From Azospirillum sp. 47_25 (lineage in GTDB: Bacteria > Pseudomonadota > Alphaproteobacteria > RF32 > CAG-239), in NCBI GenBank assembly GCA_001917125.1, contig MNTU01000017.1, positions 79,911 to 143,910 of the forward strand: a stretch of DNA of 64,000 bases. Direction: 5' to 3'. Both the position numbers and the translations under genes were made by a program. This document shows, in pieces, positions 53,314 through 64,000 of this stretch (position 1 is its first letter; the number at the start of each line of letters is the position of its first letter). The notes under the pieces are model-generated. The model did not search any database, had not been told where the DNA came from, and worked only from the letters and a program-made list of their open reading frames with translations.

Positions 53314-54629
53314 GATCTGCCGCCGGACTGACGACCCGACGTATAACGCCGGTTTCCCGAACCGGGACGGTGCGGCGGACGGTTTGGCCGGGGTTGCGGC
53401 GTGTTTCCGTTGCCGTGCTGCCGATTTCCGGTCAGAGCTTTTTGCAGGCGGGCTTTGGTTTTGGGGTCAATATTTTTCAAAAAAGCAGGAGTTATATTCG
53501 GCGCCTTGTTGGTTTTCATCCGCGGCGAAGCTTCAAGGCAGGCAATCAGCAGACGGGCTTTAAATTCGTCATCCCGGATGGAAGCAAATTCAATCACGCT
53601 GTTATCCGCCGCCGCTTTGGCAACAACATCGGCAAAATCTTTAATCGCGGGAATATCGTCTTTGCCGTCGGCTGTCTGCGCCCCCAGAGACAGATTATAT
53701 TCGTTATTGGCTTCAATGTTCAGTTTGGAACCGTCATTCCGGGTTATTTCGGCAACAAAATTAGGATTTTTGACATCTTCATGATAAGTAAATTTATCAC
53801 GGGCAGCAACGGCTCGGTAATGCGTGCGCCAGCCGTTTTTCCAGTTATCGTCATTATGGGGCAGAACCGGCAGGGCATTGGCATGGGAAACGGCAACGGC
53901 TTTGGTCAGACCGGGCATATTTTCCAGTTTTTCCCGCATGGCGGCAATACATTCGTCACAGAAAGGCGGACGGTTTTTCCGTTTGCGTTCCAGCCTTTCC
54001 CGGGTGAGGTCATGATAATTGCTTTCGCCCATAATGCATTTGTCATTGGTGCAGTGCACACCCAAAGCCGGGTCGTCTTTGGTATGGGGACGCCGTTCAT
54101 GGGTAGCGTTGAGAATATGGCCGAATTCGTGCATAAAAATGGTGATAAAAAATTCTTTGTCATTACAGTTTGGCGTTGAAATGACGGCATTCAGCCCATC
54201 AATGCCGTAGCCGTAGAAAGCCGGCTGAATATCGCTTCCAAGCAGAGAAACAACGATATCCTGCGATTTGCGGTGCAGCATTCCCTCGGCTTTAAGCTTG
54301 CCGTATTTTTCCATATCGGCGGCATCAATGCCGTTAGCCCGGTTTTCGGCGGAAGACTGCGCCAAATACCATGCCTCCGATGCATAAGGAACCAGATATT
54401 TGCCGTTGGAAAGCCGGACAAATTTCCGTTTAAATTCATCATCGGGCAGCCTGTCAAAGGCGGCCTGATCAATTTCAGTCTGCCCATGGCGGCAAAGCTC
54501 GTCAAACTCTATTTGAAAAGAGGACTTGTATTCGGGAAACAGCGAAAGCATTTCCCCTGCGGCTTCCCTCGCCCAAAGTTTATATTTGGGGTCAAGACCG
54601 GACGGAGCTTCGATTATCAGTTTTTTCAT
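53310..54629 (-). CDS. archaemetzincin-like zinc metalloprotease (M54-related)
   Basis: A 439-residue protein with H-E-F-G-H-I-L-N-A-T-H (167-177), giving the three-His metzincin zinc site HExxHxxxxxH. After a 14-residue insertion comes H-C-x4-C-x-M (192-200), then C-D-E-C (224-227). Archaemetzincins (M54) carry HExxHxxGxxHC-x4-CxM-x17-CxxC, so the order matches, with an insertion after the third His and 23 instead of 17 residues before the last pair. The C-terminus is Arg/Pro/Gly-rich and disordered. No signal peptide. ATG 54629 follows GGAGGG that lies inside the end of the upstream gene; coupled translation. Confidence 0.75.
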   Translation of the reverse strand: MKKLIIEAPSGLDPKYKLWAREAAGEMLSLFPEYKSSFQIEFDELCRHGQTEIDQAAFDRLPDDEFKRKFVRLSNGKYLVPYASEAWYLAQSSAENRANGIDAADMEKYGKLKAEGMLHRKSQDIVVSLLGSDIQPAFYGYGIDGLNAVISTPNCNDKEFFITIFMHEFGHILNATHERRPHTKDDPALGVHCTNDKCIMGESNYHDLTRERLERKRKNRPPFCDECIAAMREKLENMPGLTKAVAVSHANALPVLPHNDDNWKNGWRTHYRAVAARDKFTYHEDVKNPNFVAEITRNDGSKLNIEANNEYNLSLGAQTADGKDDIPAIKDFADVVAKAAADNSVIEFASIRDDEFKARLLIACLEASPRMKTNKAPNITPAFLKNIDPKTKARLQKALTGNRQHGNGNTPQPRPNRPPHRPGSGNRRYTSGRQSGGRS

Positions 54630-54631
54630 CG

Positions 54632-56542
54632 TCAATCCCTCCGGCTTTTGGTTTTGAATATTTTCAGCAGCGTTTTTTCGACCGGGCGCTCAAGCTGAAC
54701 TTTGCGCTTCATTTCTTCGGCATAGCGTTCGCCGAGACGGGTGGAGGGCTTTTTGAAATCATTCAGTTTGAAGATTTCGCCCACCAGATTGCCGGAAATC
54801 ATACGGCGGTTGCGCTGATCGTAAATTCCGTTCAGTTTTTCGATTTCGAAATCGATTTCATCGCTGCCGCGCCCGCTGCGTTCCAAGCGGCGGCGCAGAT
54901 TTTCGCCGACCTGACGGCAAGCCTGTTTGGAAGCCTGAAACAGCTTAAAAATGTTGTTGCGCTGACGTTTGATCAAAATATTGTTGGCATCAAAGAAATA
55001 ATCCTGCGCCTGAACATGTTTGAAATAAGCGTCAAAGCCCTTGCGATTAAAGCCGGTTTCGGCGGAATTGGTGAGCTCGGCAAACAGCGCCACCTGTTTG
55101 AACCAGGGCGATTTATGGTCACCGCACTGGTGTTCGAAATCGCGGTCTTTCAGCAGATTGGTGCATTTTTTGTCGCACCAGAACATTAAATCGACCATCT
55201 GCGGCGAAATTCCGATTTTCTGCGTTTCAATGTTTTGAATGATTTTGTTGTTCAGCACTTCCATAAAACGGCCAAAGGCGGCGGTGTCGGTATAGCCCTC
55301 GAGCAAAAAACGCTGAGACAGCCCGTCAAGCTCGGGATCATTGACCAAAGGCGGTTTGGCGTTGTTTTTCCGAACATTGTCGGCCACAATCTGCAAAGCT
55401 TCAATGGCGGTCAGCCCGCTGTCCCGGTCAATAACGCGCTCATAACGGGATATATCAAGATAACCGGAGGCAAAATCTTCGGACTGGCAGCTGCGCAAAT
55501 CGCTCTTAATTTTGTCGGCGGCGGTTTGGGCGGCATTATTGTTCCCGCCTTTGAAAGCATGGTAATATTCCAGCATGTGCCCGACCAGCTCGCTGACGCC
55601 GATGGTCTCGCTGTGCAGAAAGTCGCGCAGGCCGCTAAACTCGGCTTCTTCAAGCTGAATGGCCTTGGTGCGGATGGTCTCCCTTTTGACCATATCGGGC
55701 GTGGGAACCTCTTTCAAAATGCCGATAGCTTCGTTGAGACTGCGCGGGGTCCACTGCGAAGTAAGAACCTTGTTGGTGTAGCCGATCAGCCCGTATTCGC
55801 CGTAAGAACAGTCATGCTCGGCGGAAAGGGTGGCAAAATCGGGAATTTCGTTAACAACGGGAATAACATATTTTTCAAATCCTCTGGCCATTACCGGAGT
55901 AATGTCGCCTTCGTTTTGATAGATATTGTCGATTTCTTCGCAGACTTTGCCGAGGTTTTTCCGGTCTGTCAAACCGTCAACGGCTTTGCCGATCATGCCC
56001 AGACGGTTAAAAAAAGCGGCGGGATTGTCCTGGTAGAGATTGGTGAATACCGACATGGCCAGAGAATATTTTTCGCCGCGGGTCAGCCTGTTGCCGTTAT
56101 CGGCAATTTTTTGCGCGGCGGAAGCCATCAGAAAGTGCAGTTTTTTGTCCCGCAGGCGGTCAGGAGCATAAAGCACCATTGCCCGGGCCGACATGGCAAA
56201 AACCGCCCGCAGCATGGCATCTTCGGTTTCATTGGCGGCACAGGGCATCACCTTGTCGGCATAGATTTCCGAATAAGCGACAAGCGCTTCCAGCTGTTCG
56301 GGCTGCAAACGGTTAAGGGCGCGGAACTGGTTGTTCCAGTTGCGGCTGACGCTGCCTTCCCTGATTTCGGGATTAAAATAAGCGTCCATATCGAGATTGT
56401 AAGCGAGTTCGGCCAGATTTTGAGCGGCGGCGGCAGCCTGCCGGGCACTGAGATCGGGGTGCAGGCGTTTAACCTCCTGAACGGCGGATTTAGCGGGCTG
56501 GGTTTTGATAAAAACGCGGTATAATTCTTCAAAATCGCTCAT
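54632..56542 (-). CDS. large helical unknown protein coupled to the M54-like protease
   Basis: A 636-residue predicted cytoplasmic, almost entirely helical protein with no family I recognise. No signal peptide or membrane helix. It has several Cys residues, including W-C-D-K-K-C (about 480-485) and H-Q-C-G-D-H. The C-terminal ~100 residues are basic. Its stop is 2 bases before the protease ATG and carries the protease ribosome site, so the two proteins are made together and may act in one pathway (substrate, regulator or scaffold). Confidence 0.75.
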   Translation of the reverse strand: MSDFEELYRVFIKTQPAKSAVQEVKRLHPDLSARQAAAAAQNLAELAYNLDMDAYFNPEIREGSVSRNWNNQFRALNRLQPEQLEALVAYSEIYADKVMPCAANETEDAMLRAVFAMSARAMVLYAPDRLRDKKLHFLMASAAQKIADNGNRLTRGEKYSLAMSVFTNLYQDNPAAFFNRLGMIGKAVDGLTDRKNLGKVCEEIDNIYQNEGDITPVMARGFEKYVIPVVNEIPDFATLSAEHDCSYGEYGLIGYTNKVLTSQWTPRSLNEAIGILKEVPTPDMVKRETIRTKAIQLEEAEFSGLRDFLHSETIGVSELVGHMLEYYHAFKGGNNNAAQTAADKIKSDLRSCQSEDFASGYLDISRYERVIDRDSGLTAIEALQIVADNVRKNNAKPPLVNDPELDGLSQRFLLEGYTDTAAFGRFMEVLNNKIIQNIETQKIGISPQMVDLMFWCDKKCTNLLKDRDFEHQCGDHKSPWFKQVALFAELTNSAETGFNRKGFDAYFKHVQAQDYFFDANNILIKRQRNNIFKLFQASKQACRQVGENLRRRLERSGRGSDEIDFEIEKLNGIYDQRNRRMISGNLVGEIFKLNDFKKPSTRLGERYAEEMKRKVQLERPVEKTLLKIFKTKSRRD

Positions 56543-56675
56543 GATTACTTCCTCAAACTCTTCTAAGGCTTAATCTATCATATCATGAAAATTTTGTCTA
56601 TAACTAAAACGCCGGAAAACGGGCAAAAAATCTGTGCAAAAAGGGCGCCAAACGTTGATATCTTTAATTTATTGC

Positions 56676-59184
<2,509 letters not shown>

Positions 59185-59205
59185 TTCAGGAATATCTGAC
59201 AAACG

Positions 59206-59236
59206 AAGCCGCTTCACCTGGTGAGGCGGCTTTTTT
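59206..59236 (+). terminator. terminator of gyrB
   Basis: AAGCCGCTTCACC / GGTGAGGCGGCTT stem (one wobble), T6. Confidence 0.9.
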
Positions 59237-59274
59237 ATGGGCTGAAAGCCCCTGCTCCGGCACACGGTGCCGGC

Positions 59275-59409
59275 GTTAACGTCTTTTTAGCGGTTTGTTA
59301 ACCGACAAACTGTTATATTGCATTTCGACTCTCATGGTCGGGATGAGTATCAGGTTTTGCCTGATACTAGTGTTTCTTAGTGAGCATTTTTCCTAGCGTC
59401 CCGACCGCC
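59275..59409 (+). ncRNA. structured element A, copy 1 (5' part of a predicted RNA)
   Basis: 135-base element, about 80% identical to 59946-60080. An inverted repeat GTTTGT / ACAAAC is followed by an extended -10 TGTTATATT (59311-59319). Downstream, GGTCGGGA (59336-59343) pairs with TCCCGACC (59399-59406), enclosing a hairpin TATCAGG (59348-59354)/CCTGATA (59360-59366). Directly followed by element B copy 1, which ends in a terminator-like tail; the two may form one RNA of about 190 bases. No coding potential. Confidence 0.5.
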
Positions 59410-59420
59410 TAAGAAATTTT

Positions 59421-59518
59421 CGGAGGGGTGGGACGAATATAAGCGTTTCCTTTCATGGGGAGCCGAATAAGTCCGACATGGCTATCTGTGTTTTGAGCCC
59501 CCTCCGCCTTTTGTTTTT
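59421..59518 (+). ncRNA. structured element B, copy 1, with terminator-like end
   Basis: Outer stem CGGAGGGG (59421-59428)/CCCCTCCG (59499-59506) closes a conserved core with GACGAATATAAG and CGAATAAGTCCG and a TTTCC/GGGAG hairpin. It ends with CCTTTTGTTTTT, as in an intrinsic terminator. The same core recurs at 59694-59776. Confidence 0.5.
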
Positions 59519-59558
59519 AGCGGTTTGATAAAAAATTTATGTGATTAGATTTTTGCAG

Positions 59559-59586
59559 TTGCAAAAATTCTAATTTACGTTATTAT
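59559..59586 (+). promoter_or_regulatory. candidate promoter for the second element-B transcript
   Basis: TTGCAA (59559-59564), 16-bp spacer, TATTAT (59581-59586), followed by a GCAAGC/GCTTGC hairpin (59594-59617). Confidence 0.45.
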
Positions 59587-59693
59587 GATTTCTGCAAGCG
59601 GGGTGGTATCTGCTTGCGGAGACTCAAAAGCTCATAAAAACATACATTTACCTATAGCCTCCTATATCAGGACGGCTGTTAAACCTCTCTTTT

Positions 59694-59776
59694 GAGGGGT
59701 GCGACGAATATAAGTGCTTCCTTTTATAGGAGGTCGAATAAGTCCGGCCATGTATGTTTGGTCTTTTGAGCCCCTC
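59694..59776 (+). ncRNA. structured element B, copy 2
   Basis: Outer stem GAGGGG (59694-59699)/CCCCTC (59771-59776). It shares GACGAATATAAG, CGAATAAGTCCG and TTTTGAGCCCC with copy 1. The hairpin arms change together (TTTCC/GGGAG versus CTTCC/GGAGG), which argues for conserved RNA structure. Followed directly by a terminator. Confidence 0.5.
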
Positions 59777-59806
59777 ACCTTTACCAAAATTAAAGGTGAT
59801 TTTTTA
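59776..59806 (+). terminator. terminator after element B copy 2
   Basis: CACCTTTA (59776-59783)/TAAAGGTG (59791-59798), then T-rich tail. Confidence 0.75.
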
Positions 59807-59945
59807 TACCCGAATGTCGTATGACATTTGAGACTTATTTCCGTTAAAGAAATAAGGCTGTAATTCATAATGAATTGGGAAATTTTGAAATGTTTCCTTA
59901 ATCACTAAGAGGATGGCGTTAATGTTGCATAAACACGGTGCCTGC

Positions 59946-60080
59946 ATTAACGTCGTCTTAGTGGTTTGTTAACCGACAAACTGCTATATTACATTTCGAC
60001 TCTTATGGTCGGGGTGGGTATCAGGTTATGCCTGATGCAGTGCTTCTCTTAGTGGCATCATTTCAAACATCCCGACCGCC
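59946..60080 (+). ncRNA. structured element A, copy 2
   Basis: Second copy, same length as copy 1. Extended -10 TGCTATATT (59982-59990); closing stem GGTCGGGG (60007-60014)/TCCCGACC (60070-60077); inner hairpin TATCAGG (60019-60025)/CCTGATG (60031-60037). Stem differences keep pairing by G-T wobbles. No element B follows; instead a palindromic tract leads to the XRE gene. Confidence 0.5.
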
Positions 60081-60170
60081 CTTTGCCTGTTTTAAGGGAT
60101 TTGGCAAAAAAATCCGCGCCTTTAAGGCGGAAAGAATTATGCGGATTGACGTTTGTGAGGAGTCAGTTTT

Positions 60171-60629
60171 ATGTCTGAAAAAAATTCATCATCATGGCAG
60201 GAAAAAGTTATGGATCCGGTTGCCGCTCATATCGGGAAACGCATTCGTGAACGGCGCGAGGTGTTAGGACTGACGAGTGACGATGTGGCGCGGCGGGTCG
60301 GTATGAGCTTGCAGCAGGCGGAAAAGTGCGAAAAAGGGCTGCGTACCGTTAGCGGGCAGGATTTGTGGCGGTTCTGTCAGGTTTTGGAGGTGGAACCGAA
60401 CTATTTTTTCCTCGGTTTGCAGAAAAAAATTATTCTGCTCAGCGCAGAAATGCGGCAAGAGCGCCTCAGGGAAGAATTATACGGCATACCGCTGAGCCGG
60501 GAACAGGAAAAGCGTGAGACAGCCGAGCTGACGTCTTATTATTACAGTCTGCCGCCGCGCGAACGTCATTTATTCTTTTATCTGATGAAAGAGACAATGT
60601 ATTTTGTTTTGAAAGAACGGGAAATTTAA
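60171..60629 (+). CDS. XRE-family helix-turn-helix regulator
   Basis: A 152-residue protein. Residues about 18-75 form a Cro/CI-type helix-turn-helix: G-K-R-I-R-E-R-R-E-V-L-G-L-T-S-D-D-V-A, then G-M-S-L-Q-Q-A-E-K-C-E-K-G. The C-terminal half is helical and charged, ending in a Leu/Phe-rich helix probably for dimerisation. GAGGAG lies 9 bases before the ATG. The upstream 90 bases hold element A copy 2 and a nested AATCCGC/GCGGATT palindrome that could be its operator. Resembles alphaproteobacterial XRE proteins of unknown target. Confidence 0.88.
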   Translation: MSEKNSSSWQEKVMDPVAAHIGKRIRERREVLGLTSDDVARRVGMSLQQAEKCEKGLRTVSGQDLWRFCQVLEVEPNYFFLGLQKKIILLSAEMRQERLREELYGIPLSREQEKRETAELTSYYYSLPPRERHLFFYLMKETMYFVLKEREI

Positions 60630-60649
60630 CTCGGCCGATTGTGAGAGAG

Positions 60650-60960
60650 ACAGCCGGATTGCCCGGTCAAGCCGGGCAATGACATAAATAAAAAAGAAGT
60701 CGGGCAATGACATAAAATAGAAAGCCGAACAATGACATAAAAAATAAAAGACCGGGCAATGGCAGGAAAGGGCCTGTCGGGTGATGACGTTTTTTGTTGT
60801 CATACTCCGGCTTGACCGGAGTATCCGGAAAATCAGACGGCGGCGATAAACAGATTGCCCGATCAAGTCGGGCAATGACATTAAAAAATAAAAAAAACCG
60901 GGCGGTGACAGAAAAGGACACCGGCGGGTTATGACATTAAAAAATAAAAAACCGGGCGGT
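60650..60960. repeat. REP-like palindromic repeat tract
   Basis: Three full palindromes: 60658-60680 (ATTGCCCGG-TCAAG-CCGGGCAAT), 60802-60824 (ATACTCCGG-CTTGA-CCGGAGTAT) and 60854-60876 (ATTGCCCGA-TCAAG-TCGGGCAAT). Between and after them are several degenerate half-units of the form CCGGGCAATGACATAAAAAATAA. Copies 1 and 3 differ by paired G-C to A-T changes. Spacing is irregular; not CRISPR. The tract fills the gap between the XRE gene and polA. Confidence 0.75.
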
Positions 60961-60991
60961 GAAGGGAGAACGGGAAAAAAAGCCAATCCTG

Positions 60992-63754
60992 TTAATGCGC
61001 CTGTGCCCAATTGTCGCCGATGCCGACTTCGGCAATAAACGGCACATCGTAGTGAACAACGTTCTGCATTGATTCCCTGATTAACGCGGCAACTTCTTCA
61101 ACCTCGTTTTCCGGCGCCTCAAACACCAATTCATCGTGAACCTGCAACAGCATGCGGGTTTGGTAATTTCCCTTTTTCAGGGCTTTAAATACGCTGTTCA
61201 TTGCCATTTTGATAATATCGGCGGCACCGCCCTGTATCGGGGCGTTTATGGCGGCACGCTCGGCATTCATGGCCAGGCGTTTGTTTTTGTCGTTAATGCC
61301 GTTCACGGTGCATTTGCGGCCAAACGGGGTAAGAACATAGCCGTTTTTGCGGGCAAACTGAATGGTGTCGTCCATATATTTTTTAATCTCGGGCATTTCG
61401 CGGAAATAGGCATCAATATAAGCTTTGGCCTCTTCATTGCTGACATCGATTTGTTTGGCAAGGCCGTATTGGGAAATGCCGTAAACAATGCCGAAGTTTA
61501 TTGCCTTGGCATGGCGGCGCTGGTTCGGGGTCACCTTGTCCAGCGGCACGCCGAACACACGGGAAGCCGTGGCGGCGTGAATATCCTGATTTTCGGCAAA
61601 GGAGTGTTTCAGGCCTTTTACATCAGCCACCACCGCCAGCAGCCGCAGTTCTACCTGCGAATAGTCAGAGGCAATCAGTTTGCAGCCGGGACGGGCGATA
61701 AAACATTCACGGATTTTTTTGCCCTCTTCGCTGCGAATCGGAATATTTTGCAGATTGGGGTTATTGGAGGCCAGGCGCCCGGTTGAAGTATTTATCTGGT
61801 TATAGGTGGTATGCACCCGCTCGTTTTTATCAAGCAGAGCCAGCAAAGCGTCGGTATATGTCGATTTCAGTTTGCTCAGGGCGCGCCAGTCCAAAATTCG
61901 CGCCGAAAGTTCGTTGCCCTCGGCGGCAAGGTCTTCCAGAATGTCGGCGCCGGTCTGCCAGGCTCCGGTCGGGGTCTTTTTGCCCTTGGCGCCGAGTTTG
62001 CCAAAGAGAATATCTCCGATTTGTTTCGGCGAGCCGATGTTAAACTCCTCGCCCGCCAATTGGTAAATCTGCTGTTCATAGTCGCGCATTTTCAGCTCAA
62101 AGTCGGCACTTAAAGCCCGCAGGGTGGCGGTGTTGACTTTTATGCCGCTGTCTTCCATTTCTTTCAGAATATTTATCAGCGGACGGTCCAAATCCTCATA
62201 AACCGAAACCTGATGCTCGGCAAACAGGCGCGGCCGGAAAAGCTGATAAAGGCGCAGCGTATAGTCGGCGTCTTCTGCGGCGTAGTTCAGCGCCTGGTCA
62301 AGTTCTACCCGGTCAAAGGTGATTTTATTTTTGCCGCTGCCGCAGACTTCTTCATAGGCAATCATTTTATGGTCAAGGTAAAGTTTGGCCAGTTCGTCGA
62401 GCCCGTGACCGTGTTCGGTGCCGTTCAGCACATATGAGAGCACCGCGGTGTCTTCCAGCGGTTCAACCAGTGTTTCTTCGCCCCAGACCTGCTCCATAAA
62501 ATGCAGGTCAAATTTGATGTTATGGCCGATTTTCAAAATCGATTTGCTGGTGAACAGCGGTTTGAGAATTTTGCAGACCTGCTCAAACTTAAGCTGCGAC
62601 ACAGCCGGTGTCTGCGGCTCGCTGAACAAATCCAAATTGCTGCCGGAACCGCCGGCGGCATGCGCCAACGGCACATAGCAGGCCTCTCCCGGCGCCACGG
62701 CCAGCGAAAAGCCGACAATTTTATCAAACTGAGGATTAAGCCCGTTGGTTTCGGTGTCGAAAGCGACAAAGCCCGTTTGGCGGATTTTGTCGGCCCAGCG
62801 TTTCAGCCCGGCCTCGTCCTGAACAAGTTCATAATGCGTTTCAACCGCCGCGACCGGTTTAAATACGGTGTTTTCAGAATTATCGGAACATTGTTCAGCC
62901 ACCCATTTTTCGACCCGGGGACGAATGGAGTTAAAGCCGTAGCGGCTGACGAACTCGAGGATTGTCGGCAAATCGGGTTTTTGGCAGGCATATTCTTCAA
63001 TCTTATGGGTTACCGGCACGTCCGGCTTTAAGGTTACCAGCTGCAGGGAAATTTTGGCCTTGTCGATGTTTTCAAGCAGGGTTTCGCGGCGTTTGTTCTG
63101 TTTGATTTCGCCCGCGCGGTTCAAAACCTCTTCCAGCGAGCCGAACTGGTTAACCAATTCCGCCGCGGTTTTCAGCCCAATGCCGGGAACACCGGGAATA
63201 TTGTCGGTGCTGTCGCCTGCAAGCGCCTGCACGTCAACTACCCGGTCAGGGTAAACGCCGAACTTTTCCCGGACGTCTTCGGGAGTAAAATATTTGTCTT
63301 TCATCGGATCGTAAAATTCGACGCCGGGGCGAATCAGCTGCATCAAGTCTTTATCCGCCGAAATGACGGTTACGTCGCAGCCGGCTTTCAAGGCCATGTC
63401 GGCATAAGTGGCAATCAGGTCGTCCGCCTCGTAGCCCTCCATGTCAAGGTAATGCAGGTTCAGCGCCTTTACCGCCTGATGAATAATGTCAAACTGGGGA
63501 ATCAGGTCTTCGGGGATTTCCTTGCGGGTGCCCTTATAATCGGGAAAAATTTCATTGCGGAAATTCTGCCGTTTGGCGTCAAACAGCACCAGCGAATAGT
63601 CGCATTTTATTTTCTGAGTCAGGCGCATGAACATATTGGTGAAACCGTAAACGGCATTAACCGGAATGCCGTCGGGGCTGGTCAGCGGCGGCAGCGCGTA
63701 AAAAGCGCGGAAGATGTAGCCGGAACCGTCAATTAAACATACTCTTTTGTTCAT
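60992..63754 (-). CDS. polA: DNA polymerase I
   Basis: A 920-residue polymerase for Okazaki-fragment processing and repair. Residues 1-280 are the 5'-3' flap nuclease (L-I-D-G-S-G-Y-I-F-R-A-F, then A-G-D-S-T-D-N-I-P-G-V-P-G-I-G). About 310-500 is the 3'-5' exonuclease with F-D-T-E-T-N-G (Asp/Glu kept, so proofreading is likely active). About 540-920 is the family-A polymerase with A-S-D-Y-S-Q-V-E-L-R, R-R-x-A-K-A-I-N-F-G-I-V-Y-G and V-H-D-E-L-V-F. Length and order match E. coli Pol I. Confidence 0.97.
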   Translation of the reverse strand: MNKRVCLIDGSGYIFRAFYALPPLTSPDGIPVNAVYGFTNMFMRLTQKIKCDYSLVLFDAKRQNFRNEIFPDYKGTRKEIPEDLIPQFDIIHQAVKALNLHYLDMEGYEADDLIATYADMALKAGCDVTVISADKDLMQLIRPGVEFYDPMKDKYFTPEDVREKFGVYPDRVVDVQALAGDSTDNIPGVPGIGLKTAAELVNQFGSLEEVLNRAGEIKQNKRRETLLENIDKAKISLQLVTLKPDVPVTHKIEEYACQKPDLPTILEFVSRYGFNSIRPRVEKWVAEQCSDNSENTVFKPVAAVETHYELVQDEAGLKRWADKIRQTGFVAFDTETNGLNPQFDKIVGFSLAVAPGEACYVPLAHAAGGSGSNLDLFSEPQTPAVSQLKFEQVCKILKPLFTSKSILKIGHNIKFDLHFMEQVWGEETLVEPLEDTAVLSYVLNGTEHGHGLDELAKLYLDHKMIAYEEVCGSGKNKITFDRVELDQALNYAAEDADYTLRLYQLFRPRLFAEHQVSVYEDLDRPLINILKEMEDSGIKVNTATLRALSADFELKMRDYEQQIYQLAGEEFNIGSPKQIGDILFGKLGAKGKKTPTGAWQTGADILEDLAAEGNELSARILDWRALSKLKSTYTDALLALLDKNERVHTTYNQINTSTGRLASNNPNLQNIPIRSEEGKKIRECFIARPGCKLIASDYSQVELRLLAVVADVKGLKHSFAENQDIHAATASRVFGVPLDKVTPNQRRHAKAINFGIVYGISQYGLAKQIDVSNEEAKAYIDAYFREMPEIKKYMDDTIQFARKNGYVLTPFGRKCTVNGINDKNKRLAMNAERAAINAPIQGGAADIIKMAMNSVFKALKKGNYQTRMLLQVHDELVFEAPENEVEEVAALIRESMQNVVHYDVPFIAEVGIGDNWAQAH

Positions 63755-63909
63755 GGTGTCTCACTCTTTCGGATTAATTTGTTGATGAAATCAATATAAC
63801 CTACAAATAATAAAATACCAATATTTTCCCTTTTATGCTGGGGGAAAAATCAAATATAACCATAGCATTATCTTTTGTAGTCAAATAAAAATTTCGCACT
63901 TATTATATA

Positions 63910-63938
63910 TTGACACTTCGCAGGCGCTGTGATATTCT
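63910..63938 (+). promoter_or_regulatory. sigma70-type promoter upstream of the gene entering at 63974
   Basis: TTGACA (63910-63915), 17-bp spacer, TATTCT (63933-63938). Confidence 0.7.
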
Positions 63939-63973
63939 GTCTTCAGGCTATGATTCAGTTATATGTGAGGTGT

Positions 63974-64000
63974 ATGATGAAAAAACTCAGCAAAACTCTG
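63974..64000 (+). CDS. start of a gene cut by the window end
   Basis: Two adjacent ATGs (63974, 63977) after GAGG, starting M-M-K-K-L-S-K-T-L. The basic start suggests a signal peptide, but only nine codons are inside the window. Confidence 0.5.

Noticed and set aside
55235-56524. 429-codon plus-strand ORF
   Set aside because: Antisense to the 636-residue gene, which has better coupling and start signals.
59662-59868. 68-codon minus-strand ORF across element B copy 2
   Set aside because: The matching stretch in copy 1 stays open only for part of its length. Differences fall on all codon positions, and upstream parts differ by one base, so RNA structure explains the similarity better than coding.
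60650-60960. CRISPR array
   Set aside because: Repeats are palindromic, irregularly spaced and degenerate, with no constant-length spacers and no cas gene.

Overview
The window looks like chromosome from a host-associated, probably gut-dwelling and largely anaerobic alphaproteobacterium; similarity to uncultured RF32/Rhodospirillales-type gut lineages is an inference, not a measurement. The evidence is gene order and gene families: fpg - short secreted protein - enoyl-CoA hydratase - rpsT - dnaA, lolA-xthA, an alphaproteobacterial ribbon-helix-helix protein, EIIA-Man/HPr of the PTS, a DivL-like PAS protein, and a dnaK promoter that fits the alphaproteobacterial RpoH consensus. An AIDA-type autotransporter, a porin and LolA show a Gram-negative envelope. 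A UbiB homologue that has lost its catalytic motifs, with no ubiE beside it, hints that ubiquinone synthesis has decayed.

Layout. 1-8.5 kb: autotransporter, periplasmic nitroreductase, tRNA-Ser, a small membrane protein, an isolated GspE/PilT-type ATPase and two tandem Cys-rich secreted paralogues. 8.5-14 kb: accessory-looking stretch with tRNA-Ala(CGC), tRNA-Arg, an OmpA-like lipoprotein, tRNA-Ala(GGC) with a decayed tRNA 3'-end copy, a MerR unit with a textbook 19-bp-spacer promoter, two acetyltransferases and three unlisted micropeptides. 14-26 kb: parE, rpsB-tsf, dnaJ, a 936-residue unknown, an AMP/thymidine phosphorylase and dnaK. 26-34 kb: tsaB, a kinase-less DivL-like PAS protein and several TPR or unknown proteins. 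34-42 kb: Lon-like protease, gpsA, a J-domain protein, a UbiB-like pseudokinase, fpg, enoyl-CoA hydratase, rpsT. 42-49 kb: dnaA-dnaN-recF, then a four-gene unit of an unknown protein, EIIA-Man, HPr and an orphan adenine methyltransferase. 49-50 kb: three separate small Ser/Lys-rich peptide genes. 50-56.5 kb: lolA-xthA-porin-response regulator facing a two-gene unit that encodes an archaemetzincin-like zinc protease and its 636-residue partner. 56.7-64 kb: gyrB, a ~900-bp noncoding tract with duplicated structured elements, an XRE regulator, a palindrome-rich repeat tract and polA.

Replication and information genes (parE, dnaA, dnaN, recF, gyrB, polA, fpg, xthA, rpsB, tsf, rpsT, tsaB) and chaperones (dnaK, dnaJ) make up the conserved backbone. 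The most novel material lies between the backbone blocks: the duplicated RNA-like elements after gyrB, the Ser/Lys peptide cluster, the promoter-driven Cys-peptide/acetyltransferase unit, and the M54-like protease operon. No transposase, integrase, rRNA or CRISPR array was seen.
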